A stretch of DNA of 64,000 nucleotides from Salmonirosea sp038204185 (lineage in GTDB: Bacteria; Bacteroidota; Bacteroidia; Cytophagales; Spirosomataceae): positions 7,011-71,010 of the forward strand of contig JBBRDE010000002.1 in the NCBI GenBank assembly GCA_038204185.1, given 5' to 3'. Shown here piece by piece: positions 52,015 through 60,703 of the stretch. The notes under the pieces were generated by a model. The model saw only the letters and a program-made list of their open reading frames with translations, searched no databases and was not told the DNA's origin. Each line of letters starts with the position of its first letter. The stretch's first letter is position 1. A program made the position numbers and the translations under genes.

Positions 52015-55000
52015 TCAACAATTCAACAAAAACACAAAACTACCTGCTGCTATTGCGGCGTGGGTTGCGGCATTGTGGTGCAGAAAGAAAGCAACGGACG
52101 CCTCACGGTGACGGGCGACAAAAGCCATCCATCGAGCCAGGGTATGCTGTGTTCGAAAGGCATGAACCTACACTACACCGTCATGGATCAAAGCGACCGC
52201 CTGCTGTTTCCGCAGATGCGCATGAACCGTTCTATGCCGCTGCAACGGGTAAGTTGGGATGAGGCGTTGGAACGCACAGCGGCCGTATTTCGAACTTTTA
52301 TTCAAAAATACGGCCCGGATTCGGTGGCGTTTTATGTGTCGGGACAATGCCTGACGGAGGAGTATTATTTGGTCAATAAGCTGATCAAAGGCTTCATAGG
52401 CTCCAACAACATCGACACCAATTCCCGGTTGTGCATGAGTTCGGCGGTGGTGGGTTATAAACTATCGCTGGGCGAAGATTCGGTCCCCGTTTGCTACGAC
52501 GACATTGAAGAAGCCGACGTATTCTACGTGCAGGGCGCTAATCCCGCCTGGTGCCATCCCATTATCTGGCGGCGGATCCAGGCGCACAAAGCGGCCAATC
52601 CGCACGTCAAAATCATTACGGTAGACCCACGTGTGACGGATACCGTACGGGCCTCGGACTTGCATCTGCCCATCCGACCCGGCACGGACATTACCCTCAA
52701 CCACGCCATCGGTCGGGTTTTAATCGAGCAGGGGTACCTCGACGAGGAGTTCATCATTAGCCACACCGACGGCTTCACCGCCTACCGCGAACAAGTGATG
52801 GAGCGTTCGGTGGAAGATGCCGCCGCTATTTGTGGCGTAGAGGTACCTTCCATCCGGCAAGCTGCCGAGTGGATTGGTCGCTCCAAGGGCTTTCTGTCCC
52901 TGTGGACGATGGGCATGAATCAGTCGTCTGTGGGTGTGAATAAAAATCTTTCACTCATCAATTTGCACCTCATTACGGGTCGCATTGGTACGCCCGGCAA
53001 CGGGCCTTTTTCACTCACCGGCCAACCTAATGCGATGGGGGGACGCGAGGTAGGCGGCCTGGCCAATATCCTGCCCGCGCACCGCGACGTGAGCAACGCC
53101 GCCCATCGCGCCGAGATGGAAGAATTCTGGAATAGTCCTGTAAAAATCGCTGACAAACCCGGCCTGACGGCCACGGAAATGTTCCAGGCGATGGACGACG
53201 ACAAGCTGAAAGCCATCTGGATCATCAACACCAATCCGCTGGTGAGCATGCCCGATGTAAATAGTGTGGAGCGGGCTTTGAAGAAAGGACGGTTTGTGGT
53301 GGTGCAGGATGTGTCGAGCCGCGCCGATACCGTGGCGATGGCCGACGTGGTGCTTCCCGCCGCCGCCTGGCTCGAAAAGGAAGGTACCATGACCAACGCT
53401 GAGCGGCGCATCACCTACCTGCCCAAGATTCTCGACGCGCCCGGCGAAGCCCTGCCCGACGCAGAAATTATCTGGCGCTTTGCGCAGAAAATGGGCTTTG
53501 GGGAATATTTCAACTACCAGAATTCCGGCGAGGTTTACGCCGAGTACGTGCAGACCACGACGGGTACCTCCATCGACATCACCGGACTTAGTCACGAAAT
53601 TTTGCGGAAACAGCGGAGTGTGCAGTGGCCTTACATCAGCCAAAAACAAGGTGCCCCGGCACCTACCCCCCGCCTGTTTGCCGATCACAAATTCTACACG
53701 CCCAACCAGCGCGCGCAAATTCATGCCGTACCCGACGGCAATGCCTCGGAGCCTACGGACACCGACTTTCCGCTGGTACTGACCACGGGCCGCATCCGTG
53801 ACCAATGGCATACCATGACCAAGACCGGACGCGTGGCCAAGCTGAATCAACACGTACCGCATCCCTACCTGCAAATCAATCCGGAGGATGCAGCCGCACG
53901 GGACATCAAACAAGATCAATTGGTGAGCGTCCGCAGTCGACGCGGTGAAGTGCGGGTGAAGGCCCAACTTTCGGACGATGTGCGGTGGGGCGTTTGTTTT
54001 CTGCCGATGCACTGGGGCAAAATTCTCAATAGCACCTTGGCTCGGGCCAATAACCTCACAAGCAGCCTGGTGGATCCACGCTCAAAAGAGCCGGACTTTA
54101 AATTCTCCGCCGTGGAAGTAGAGCTCTACCAAAAACCCATCGAGAAAATCATCATGATCGGCGCGGGTTCGGCGGGGTTGGGTTTTGTCAATGCCCACCG
54201 GCTGGTAAACCGAGCAGATGAAATTCACGTTTTTTCGCAGGAAATCTACCCCTTTTACAACCGCGTGCTCCTACCCGACTACATCAGCGGGGCGCAAAGC
54301 TGGGCGCAATTGGTGAAGCTACGCGAGGAGCAGTTTGCCGAAGCGGGCATCGTGGTACACAAAGGGGTAGGTATCACTACGATTGACCGAGCCAATAAAA
54401 CCGTCACCGATACCAACGGAGTAGTTCACAGCTACGACAAGTTAATTCTGGGTACCGGAAGCCGGGCCTTCATGCCCAAAGGGGTACCTGCCTTGCCGGG
54501 GATTTTCAATATGCGCTCGCGGCTGGACGCCGACTCGCTCCTGCCTTTCCTGGAAAGTACTAACCCGCACGTGGTCATCGTGGGTGGTGGTTTGCTGGGC
54601 CTCGAACTAGGTGCTTCGCTGCGCGAGTTGAACGTGCGGGTGTCGGTCGTGCAGCGCATCAGCCGTTTTATGGAGCGGCAACTCGACCCGCTGGCGGGTG
54701 ATTTGCTGTACCAGGAAATCCGCGATCGGGGCATCGACGTGTATTTCAACGATGAGGTACAGACCTTCTGCGGCACTGATACCCTCAACGGCATCCGCCT
54801 GAAATCGGGCCGCAAGCTCGACTGCCAGGTAGCCGTGATTGCCATCGGTACCGTACCCAACATCGAACTCGCCTGCGCCGCCGGGCTGGACTGCAATCGG
54901 GGCATCGTGGTGAATGACTATCTGCAGACCTCCGACCCCGACATCTTCGCAGCCGGCGAAATAGCCCAATGGCGCGGGCAGATGTGGGGCATCACGCTGG

Positions 55001-55542
55001 CCGCCGAACAGCAGGCCGAAGTAATTTCGCACTATCTGAACGGCGACGTGGCATCGCCCTATCAGGGTAGCGTCTCGCTGAATATTTTGAAAATGGAGGG
55101 CTTGCACTTGTGCAGCATGGGGATGATAGAGGTACCTGACAACGATCCTGCCTACGAAGAAATCACCTTTATCGACAAAGCCAAACGGTATTACAAAAAA
55201 TGCATCGTGCATCAGGACAAGCTCGTCGGAGCGATTCTGGTGGGGGATAAAAATGAATTCAACGAATTCCGCGATTTGATTTCCAAAGGTACCGAGCTGT
55301 CCGAAAAGCGGATGGAACTGCTGCGATCGGGCGGGAAAAGCGATCCGCTGGAAGGGAAACTGGTGTGCTCGTGTAACAACGTCGGCCGGGGCAATCTCGA
55401 AAAAGTCATCCGCTCGGGCTATACAGATTTCCAGCAACTCTGTCAGCAAACCGGCGCTGGCACCGGCTGCGGCTCCTGTCGCCCCGAAGTACGGGCAATT
55501 TTGGAGGCCGCAGCTACGCCTGTCGACCTTGAAATAGTTTGA
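51922..55542 (+). CDS. assimilatory nitrate reductase fused to FAD/NADH reductase and BFD domain
   Basis: A 1206-residue composite. Residues 1-40 are a poorly conserved lead containing the repeat-derived VQQLHNSTIQQKHKT. The [4Fe-4S] site of the molybdopterin reductase follows (TCCYCGVGCG; C42, C45, C49 and C77), then the bis-MGD catalytic domain (SGQCLTEEYYLVNKLIKGFIG, NSRLCMSSAVVGYK) and the dinucleotide-binding domain (about 590-730; LVLTTGRIRDQWHTMTKTGR). From about residue 738 a NasB/NirB-like FAD-NAD(P)H domain (IIMIGAGSAGLGFVNAHR, HVVIVGGGLLGLELGASLREL) and a C-terminal [2Fe-2S] BFD domain (LVCSCNNVGRGN, GAGTGCGSCRPEV) complete a self-sufficient NADH:nitrate reductase. It is cytoplasmic and makes nitrite for NirBD. 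Confidence 0.92.
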   Translation: MSTLKSLHTSGIDDSEQSIRTNPATVQQLHNSTIQQKHKTTCCYCGVGCGIVVQKESNGRLTVTGDKSHPSSQGMLCSKGMNLHYTVMDQSDRLLFPQMRMNRSMPLQRVSWDEALERTAAVFRTFIQKYGPDSVAFYVSGQCLTEEYYLVNKLIKGFIGSNNIDTNSRLCMSSAVVGYKLSLGEDSVPVCYDDIEEADVFYVQGANPAWCHPIIWRRIQAHKAANPHVKIITVDPRVTDTVRASDLHLPIRPGTDITLNHAIGRVLIEQGYLDEEFIISHTDGFTAYREQVMERSVEDAAAICGVEVPSIRQAAEWIGRSKGFLSLWTMGMNQSSVGVNKNLSLINLHLITGRIGTPGNGPFSLTGQPNAMGGREVGGLANILPAHRDVSNAAHRAEMEEFWNSPVKIADKPGLTATEMFQAMDDDKLKAIWIINTNPLVSMPDVNSVERALKKGRFVVVQDVSSRADTVAMADVVLPAAAWLEKEGTMTNAERRITYLPKILDAPGEALPDAEIIWRFAQKMGFGEYFNYQNSGEVYAEYVQTTTGTSIDITGLSHEILRKQRSVQWPYISQKQGAPAPTPRLFADHKFYTPNQRAQIHAVPDGNASEPTDTDFPLVLTTGRIRDQWHTMTKTGRVAKLNQHVPHPYLQINPEDAAARDIKQDQLVSVRSRRGEVRVKAQLSDDVRWGVCFLPMHWGKILNSTLARANNLTSSLVDPRSKEPDFKFSAVEVELYQKPIEKIIMIGAGSAGLGFVNAHRLVNRADEIHVFSQEIYPFYNRVLLPDYISGAQSWAQLVKLREEQFAEAGIVVHKGVGITTIDRANKTVTDTNGVVHSYDKLILGTGSRAFMPKGVPALPGIFNMRSRLDADSLLPFLESTNPHVVIVGGGLLGLELGASLRELNVRVSVVQRISRFMERQLDPLAGDLLYQEIRDRGIDVYFNDEVQTFCGTDTLNGIRLKSGRKLDCQVAVIAIGTVPNIELACAAGLDCNRGIVVNDYLQTSDPDIFAAGEIAQWRGQMWGITLAAEQQAEVISHYLNGDVASPYQGSVSLNILKMEGLHLCSMGMIEVPDNDPAYEEITFIDKAKRYYKKCIVHQDKLVGAILVGDKNEFNEFRDLISKGTELSEKRMELLRSGGKSDPLEGKLVCSCNNVGRGNLEKVIRSGYTDFQQLCQQTGAGTGCGSCRPEVRAILEAAATPVDLEIV

Positions 55543-55583
55543 GGGCGCGCTTTTTGTTTTTTTGACACTATCTACTTTCCATC

Positions 55584-55601
55584 GCACGGGCGACCCCGTG
55601 T
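55584..55601. repeat. GTCGCC hairpin repeat, copy 3 (inverted)
   Basis: GCACGGGCGACCCCGTGT is the reverse complement of the core at 26194 and 31916. It ends 16 bp before the TTG start codon of the next gene, so it may have replaced part of its leader. Confidence 0.65.
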
Positions 55602-55616
55602 CAACTCTCAACTATT

Positions 55617-57071
55617 TTGACTGACATCCAAACCATCAAAATCAACCTCCCCGGCGGCATCGTTTCGCCCGGACGGCTGCACGAAATCCTGACCATCGCG
55701 CACAACGCCAAAGTACAGCAGGTACGGTTTGGGGTGCGGCAGCAGCTGCTTTTTACGGTGACGGGTGAAAAACTGCGCTTCCTGGAACGTGATTTCAAAC
55801 TGCACAATATCCAGTACGAAATTAACGCAGAAAAGTACCCCAACATCATCAGTTCCTACTGCGCCGAGGAGGTGTTTCGCACCGGACAATGGCTCCACGA
55901 AAGCGAGTACCACACCGTATTGGACGAATTTGATTATAGTCCCAAGTTGAAGATCAACCTGTCCGACTCCAACCAGAGTTTCACGCCGTTTTTTACAGGG
56001 AACCTCAACTTTATCGCCTCGCCCGAGCCACATTTCTGGTACTTATATATTCGTCCGAAACAATCCAATACGCTCTTCCGTTGGCGCGACTTGATTTATA
56101 CCAATGACATTGGACGCGTCGCCCAGGCCATCGAATCGGCCCTGCTGGAAGGTACCCTTACGGAGCCTGAGCTTTTTGAAAAAGTAAACCAGACGGAACC
56201 TTACATTACCCAACCCGCCACGCAGGAGGTCGAACTACCCGAGTTCACCCTACCCTACTACGAAGGCTTCAACCGCTACGGACAGCGTTCGTGGCTGGGT
56301 CTCTACCGTCGCAACGAGCAGTTCTCCATTCCGTTTTTGCTTGATGTTTGTACTCTCTGCCTGGAAACCCGTGTCGGCGAATTATGCACCACCCCCTGGC
56401 GCTCCCTGATTATTAAAGGTATTGAAGAGAAAGACCGCCCGACGTGGAGTCACGTGCTGGGTCGGCACAACATCAATGTGCGCCATGCCGCCAACGAACT
56501 TGCGTGGCAAACGGAGGATCACAACGAAGAAGGGATCGACCTGAAAAAATACATCTTGCAGTACTTCGAGAAACACGATACCCGTACCTTCGGGCTGTGC
56601 TTCGGCGTGCAGACGCGCGACAAATCGGAAGTGTTCGGTTCTATTTTAATCCGTAAAAGGTACACCGCAAAACTGGGAAACTGGGGTATACTCCCCGTGT
56701 ATGATCTGTATTACACGGAAAATTTCAACCCCAACAGCCGGACGTACTTTCTGTATGAAACGGGTTTGATGAAAAACCATGTACCCAATCAAGTCGATCG
56801 CCTGTGCCGGAAGTTCAACGCTTCCCGCCACGCCCAAACGCCAAAATCTACGCGGATAGAAGCCTCTGAAAATCTGGATTCAGGAGCGACGCATGAACTC
56901 TACCACTGTTCACACTGTCTGACTACATACGACGAAACCTACGGCGACGAGCGGGCGGGCGTTGCCCCCGGCTTATCCTTCACCAATTTGCCCGAAACCT
57001 ACCTCTGCCCCACCTGTGAGGCACCCAAAGTGGAGTTCGTTCTATGTGTAATAGAAAATCTTGTGGTCTGA
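55617..57071 (+). CDS. sulfite-reductase-like protein with C-terminal rubredoxin domain
   Basis: A 484-residue protein of unclear activity. The N-terminal part (IKINLPGGIVSPGRLHEILTIAHNAKVQQVRFGVRQQLLFTV) has the ferredoxin-like half domain of nitrite/sulfite reductases; GELCTTPWRSLIIKGI in the middle resembles the SiR/CobG core, but the C-x5-C and C-x3-C siroheme-cluster motifs are absent. The C-terminus is a rubredoxin: ELYHCSHCLTTYDETYG ... YLCPTCEAPKVEF, with two CxxC pairs. The start is TTG at 55617; no in-frame ATG or GTG lies between it and the upstream stop codon at 55563. Position between nitrate reductase and the nitrate-reductase-associated protein implies electron transfer in nitrate assimilation (inference). 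Confidence 0.75.
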   Translation: MTDIQTIKINLPGGIVSPGRLHEILTIAHNAKVQQVRFGVRQQLLFTVTGEKLRFLERDFKLHNIQYEINAEKYPNIISSYCAEEVFRTGQWLHESEYHTVLDEFDYSPKLKINLSDSNQSFTPFFTGNLNFIASPEPHFWYLYIRPKQSNTLFRWRDLIYTNDIGRVAQAIESALLEGTLTEPELFEKVNQTEPYITQPATQEVELPEFTLPYYEGFNRYGQRSWLGLYRRNEQFSIPFLLDVCTLCLETRVGELCTTPWRSLIIKGIEEKDRPTWSHVLGRHNINVRHAANELAWQTEDHNEEGIDLKKYILQYFEKHDTRTFGLCFGVQTRDKSEVFGSILIRKRYTAKLGNWGILPVYDLYYTENFNPNSRTYFLYETGLMKNHVPNQVDRLCRKFNASRHAQTPKSTRIEASENLDSGATHELYHCSHCLTTYDETYGDERAGVAPGLSFTNLPETYLCPTCEAPKVEFVLCVIENLVV

Positions 57072-57095
57072 TTTTAGTAAATTCGCCTTATCATC

Positions 57096-57566
57096 ATGTT
57101 CGACATTTTTGTGAAACCCGTCTATTTCGATTTTGAAAGTGATTTTGTGGATACCTTCCGTTGTATCCCCATGATTGTGCGCTACAAGCTGGATACTTGC
57201 GACAAGAAGCTACAACTAGCCGAATGGAGCCGCCTAAAACCCAATGAAAAGCAACTTATGGCCGAACTGCCGTGCGAATCACCCACTGAAATAGACTCCT
57301 ACCGAAGGTACCTCGACGAACGGGTATGGGAAAGAAGTCAAAAGATTATTAAAGATTTGGGTGTTGTGGAGGCTACCTGGGCTGATCTGACGCAGGTACC
57401 TTCGGAAGTGCTGGAAAAAGCTCATGAATGGCAATGCCCGGCCCCTACCCTGCCGCAATGGATCGGACTGGATTTGCTGCAACGCTTCGCGCTCGTGAAG
57501 CTGAGCCGCTCCGGGCATGAGGGAGAGAATTTCCCGAAGGCACTGCGAGAATTTGGATTACAGTAG
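57096..57566 (+). CDS. nitrate reductase associated protein
   Basis: A 156-residue protein of the Nitr_red_assoc family, found beside nitrate reductases in cyanobacteria and Bacteroidota. Conserved-looking blocks: FDFESDFVDTFRCIPMIVRYKLDTCDKKLQLAEW, LPCESPTEIDSYRRYLDERV and WIGLDLLQRFALVKLSRSGHEGENFPKALREFGL. Function is unproven; a role in maturation or regulation of nitrate reductase is presumed. It follows the rubredoxin-tailed protein by 24 bp and probably ends the operon. Confidence 0.85.
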   Translation: MFDIFVKPVYFDFESDFVDTFRCIPMIVRYKLDTCDKKLQLAEWSRLKPNEKQLMAELPCESPTEIDSYRRYLDERVWERSQKIIKDLGVVEATWADLTQVPSEVLEKAHEWQCPAPTLPQWIGLDLLQRFALVKLSRSGHEGENFPKALREFGLQ

Positions 57567-57622
57567 GCTCGCAAAGGCGCTAAGACGCCAAGAAAACTTT
57601 GTGACTTCGCGCCTTTGCGAGC
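57567..57622. repeat. 14-bp inverted repeat GCTCGCAAAGGCGC between convergent genes
   Basis: GCTCGCAAAGGCGC (57567-57580) and GCGCCTTTGCGAGC (57609-57622) are perfect inverted arms around a 28-bp spacer that also holds GACGCCAAGA. This is the CGCAAAGGCGC-type repeat widely seen in this phylum. It fills the whole space between the two stop codons, but lacks a T-tract. Confidence 0.7.
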
Positions 57623-58210
57623 TTAACAATCAGCCGGACTATTAAGATTTCGGAAAGCGGATTCGTCATCGGCTACCCTACCTACCGTCTTCGCTGAACT
57701 CAATAAATGCACAAGTCCGTGCCGAGAAAGGCTGTTGGTGTACATTTTCTCAGAAGTATCAGCCAGTAGCCGCGCGGAATAAATGCGGGGGAATGGCTGC
57801 ACGCGATCCCCCACTTCAAAACCCCACGCTTCGGCATCAGGTACCTTTGCATAAAAATCAATCAAGTCACGAAGTAAATCAACCGACAGATTCGGCATAT
57901 CGCAGGGCAGAACGAGTACATCAGCCTGGGGGTACCTTACCTGAAAACTCAGCAAACCTTTCAACGGCCCGCCCACGGGTAAATCCAGATCGGACAGTAA
58001 TTCAAAATCAGGCAAAATTTCGGCGGTATAGGCTGGGCGTTGCGCTTCGCGAATCAGTACGCTCACGGGTACCCCCACACTTTGCAACAGCAGACCCGCA
58101 CGATTTACCCAAGGCACAGAATCACTCGTCATTAGACCTTTATCGTTCCCCATGCGACGGCTTTCGCCCCCGCTGAGTACCAGGCCGCGTAAGTTGTCGT
58201 GGTTTCTCAT
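57623..58210 (-). CDS. mobA: molybdenum cofactor guanylyltransferase
   Basis: A 195-residue MobA: LRGLVLSGGESRRMGNDKGLM is the GTP-binding GGxSxRMGxDK motif; LSDLDLPVGGPLKGLLSFQ and VLVLPCDMPNLSVDLL follow the family pattern. It converts molybdopterin to the MGD cofactor used by the nitrate reductase at 51922. The ATG at 58210 gives the usual length; a longer open frame upstream lacks family sequence. It stands in the same orientation as the siroheme gene upstream of it. Confidence 0.9.
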   Translation of the reverse strand: MRNHDNLRGLVLSGGESRRMGNDKGLMTSDSVPWVNRAGLLLQSVGVPVSVLIREAQRPAYTAEILPDFELLSDLDLPVGGPLKGLLSFQVRYPQADVLVLPCDMPNLSVDLLRDLIDFYAKVPDAEAWGFEVGDRVQPFPRIYSARLLADTSEKMYTNSLSRHGLVHLLSSAKTVGRVADDESAFRNLNSPADC

Positions 58211-58362
58211 CTTGGTTTTTTTGACGAGTCGCGCCTCTCCGAGGCTTGGGGTATGAAGCGAAATTGGATTTTTTACAAACATTGCGCCCCACCGGGGCTT
58301 ACTAGCCTACCTTTGGCCGTTGACTATTAACCATTTCGTGTTTTTCGTTGGCCCTCCTCTTT

Positions 58363-58959
58363 TTATCCCTCCTCCCTTCCTCCTTTCCTAACTAACACCT
58401 CCGTAATCCGATTCAACTCCTGGACTTTGTATTCAAAATCGCCGCGTAGTAGGTCACGTACCCCTTTGAGCTGCTCCATCGCCATTTCCAGATCGTCGGG
58501 CAGCGCTTCGGTAAGCACCTCACGAAGGCGTTTGGCCAGGGTAGGCGACATGCCATTGGTTGAGATGGCTACTTTTAAATTGCCTTTTTTTACGATGGAA
58601 GACAAATAAAAGTCGCACTCGTCTGGCGTGTCGGCCACGTTGCAGAGCAGATTCCGGGCGCGGGCCAGGCGCTTGATGCGTTTGTTTTCTTCCCTGTCGT
58701 TGGTAGCCACAATCACCAGATCCTTGTAGTCGAGATCGAAGTCGGTAAAGGTGCGGGGCAAGAGCACCACATGCGGATTATGGGCGGCAATTTGCTGGAT
58801 TTCATCCCGGATTTGGGGAGCCACCAGGGTAATCTTGGCCTCTGGGGAGTTGCCCAGCACGGCCTCGATTTTTTCCAGGCCCACGTAGCCGCCGCCCACA
58901 ATGAGCAGGTGAAGATCGTCATTATTGAGTTTGAGAAATATCGGAAATAGATGGTTCAT
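58363..58959 (-). CDS. precorrin-2 dehydrogenase/sirohydrochlorin ferrochelatase
   Basis: A 198-residue protein equivalent to the N-terminal half of CysG (Met8p-like). NAD-binding segment LHLLIVGGGYVGLEKIEAVL, VIVATNDREENKRI, NLLCNVADTPDECDFYLSSIVKKGNLKVAISTNGMSPTLAKRLRE. It oxidises precorrin-2 to sirohydrochlorin and inserts Fe2+, completing siroheme synthesis together with the SUMT at 47905. It lies on the minus strand and diverges from the 59153 gene across 193 bp. Confidence 0.9.
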   Translation of the reverse strand: MNHLFPIFLKLNNDDLHLLIVGGGYVGLEKIEAVLGNSPEAKITLVAPQIRDEIQQIAAHNPHVVLLPRTFTDFDLDYKDLVIVATNDREENKRIKRLARARNLLCNVADTPDECDFYLSSIVKKGNLKVAISTNGMSPTLAKRLREVLTEALPDDLEMAMEQLKGVRDLLRGDFEYKVQELNRITEVLVRKGGREEG

Positions 58960-59152
58960 TCAGTTGGGATTATTCTGAGTACAATTTAGAAAACGATTCT
59001 CTGCCCTATCATTTACCACAAAATCAGAGAGTTATAGATTGCCAGAAAATTAAATAGAAAAAAATTCAGGATAGTTGTTTCCCCTGACCGGACAAAATTC
59101 GACTAAGGGATTGAAAACTAGTTTATTCTCAACCCTTAACAACAGAAAAACA

Positions 59153-59461
59153 ATGAAAGATTCAGAAGATTTCGAAAAGGCCCTGATGACGCGGCTGACC
59201 AGCCGCCAGAACGACAAGGAGTTTCTCCGCAAAACCTCTTCGGCGATTGTCTCGCTTAAGAAGCAGGGATTCATCATCGACAAAATCCTTACCAAAGGCC
59301 AACCCGTCTTGGATCGGGTCTTTGTCATGGGAAAACCCCACCCTGATTTCTTTAAGAATTTTGGAGGTCTGGCCGATTTGGGGGGTCTTGCTCGCTTTGA
59401 GGTATTTCCCTATGGTATCATCGCCATAGACGGCTTCAATTTCAAAGCCACCTTCGGGCAC
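59153..59461 (+). CDS. 103-residue protein of unknown function, coupled to a radical SAM gene
   Basis: The ATG at 59153 gives a 103-residue protein (the stop TGA at 59462-59464 is not included in the range). It has a charged, helical N-terminal half (SEDFEKALMTRLTSRQNDKEFLRKTSSAIVSLKKQGF) and a Gly/Phe-rich C-terminus (FFKNFGGLADLGGLARFEVFPYGIIAIDGFNFKATFGH). There are no cysteines and no signal peptide. I do not recognise a family. Its stop is only four bases before the start of the radical SAM gene, so the two are probably translationally linked; it could be a partner or substrate of that enzyme. Confidence 0.65.
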
Positions 59462-59468
59462 TGATCCT

Positions 59469-60533
59469 ATGGATTCCGCCGCCAATCCAAGTTGCGAGGC
59501 AGTCGGGCATGAGGGTACCCCTCAGCCCGACCGTTATCGCACCATCCAGATCCACCCGACGTTGCAGTGCAATCTCGCGTGTCTGCACTGCTACTCGTCG
59601 TCGGCGCCCCACCACCGCGACGTGCTTTCCCTGGACGCGCTCAAAACTTTTCTGCTGCGTGCTTACGAAGAGGGTTTCAATGCCATTGCGGTTTCGGGGG
59701 GTGAGCCGTTTCTGTACCGCGACCTGGAAGCCCTGTTGGCTTTCACGCGGGAGGTAGGGTACCGCAATACCCTGGCCTCGAACGGAATGCTTTTGGGTTC
59801 CGAACGCGCACGGCGCATACTCGAATACGTGGATTTGATCGCCCTGAGCGTCGATGGCCCGCCCGATCTGCACGACTACATCCGGGGGCAAAAGGGGGCA
59901 TTTGACAAAATGGTACAGGGAGCTAATCTACTCCGCGAAATACAAAAACCCTTTGGTTTTATCCATACGGTCACGCCCCAGAGCTGGGAGTCGCTGCTTT
60001 GGCTGGGTACCTTCGCCGAAGCACAGGGTGCGAAACTACTGCAATTGCATCCGCTCGAAATGCACGGACGTGCCACCGAAACACTGGGGGAGAGTGCGTT
60101 GGACGATACGCTCTACCACCAGATTTTTATCCTGGCTAACTACCTGCGCAGCAAATACGCGGATCGGATGTTCGTGCAACTGGACTTGCTGCACCGCGAG
60201 TACCTGCGCGAGTTTCCGCAGGCCGTCAGCGCATTTACGCGGGAATGTTCCGCCAATGGACGCGTATCCGATTTGTTCGATACCCTTGTGGTGGATGAAA
60301 CCGGGCGTATTTCGCCCGTTGCTTATGGGTTCGCTCCAGAACTTTCGGTGGGGAACTTGACGAATTTCAATAAGCATACGTTTTCCGATTTTTTACAAAA
60401 TAGGGTACCCCTTATTGAATCCGTATTTGCCAATACGCTCCACAAAATTGATAAGGACGAAGAGCGGGATGTGGTTAATTGGAACGAGTTAGTCATTGCA
60501 GAAAGCAAGGCGGATTACCGCATTTGCGCCTGA
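59469..60533 (+). CDS. radical SAM protein
   Basis: A 354-residue enzyme with the radical SAM [4Fe-4S] motif C34-x3-C38-x2-C41 in LQCNLACLHCYSSSAPHHRD, followed by ALKTFLLRAYEEGFNAIAVSGGEPFLYRDLEALLAF (GGEP SAM-binding motif) and NTLASNGMLL, LIALSVDGPPDLHDYIRG. This is the MoaA/PqqE/NirJ-like branch. The C-terminal region has a single cysteine (TRECSANG) and no full SPASM cluster set. It follows the small 103-residue gene and the siroheme/nitrate genes; a tetrapyrrole or peptide-modifying role is possible but not shown by sequence. Confidence 0.82.
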   Translation: MDSAANPSCEAVGHEGTPQPDRYRTIQIHPTLQCNLACLHCYSSSAPHHRDVLSLDALKTFLLRAYEEGFNAIAVSGGEPFLYRDLEALLAFTREVGYRNTLASNGMLLGSERARRILEYVDLIALSVDGPPDLHDYIRGQKGAFDKMVQGANLLREIQKPFGFIHTVTPQSWESLLWLGTFAEAQGAKLLQLHPLEMHGRATETLGESALDDTLYHQIFILANYLRSKYADRMFVQLDLLHREYLREFPQAVSAFTRECSANGRVSDLFDTLVVDETGRISPVAYGFAPELSVGNLTNFNKHTFSDFLQNRVPLIESVFANTLHKIDKDEERDVVNWNELVIAESKADYRICA

Positions 60534-60612
60534 AAGTTGGTGTTTTTTTGGGGGTATATTGGCGATATTGAATCCCACCATCTGCTGAAAAATTATGTAC
60601 CCCGCCCATACA

Positions 60613-60650
60613 AAGAGCGGTAACTCCTGGGGAATTACCGCTCTTGCTTT
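60613..60650 (+). terminator. terminator between radical SAM gene and pgk
   Basis: AAGAGCGGTAA and TTACCGCTCTT form an 11-bp perfect stem with an 11-base loop, followed by GCTTTATCC. It lies between converging genes and can serve both directions. Confidence 0.75.
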
Positions 60651-60703
60651 ATCCAATAAATTAATTGAGTTGATTCCTACCTTGTGGCGCTACTCAGGAA
60701 GCG

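Noticed and set aside
53011..55611. Two long minus-strand open frames (about 330 codons each) opposite the nitrate reductase
   Set aside because: Both are antisense to highly conserved domains, His/Gly/Val-rich with no recognisable motif, and without promoters; codon-bias shadows.
57567..57622. Rho-independent terminator
   Set aside because: The arms are perfect, but the spacer is 28 bp and there is no T-tract; it is better described as a dispersed palindromic repeat.
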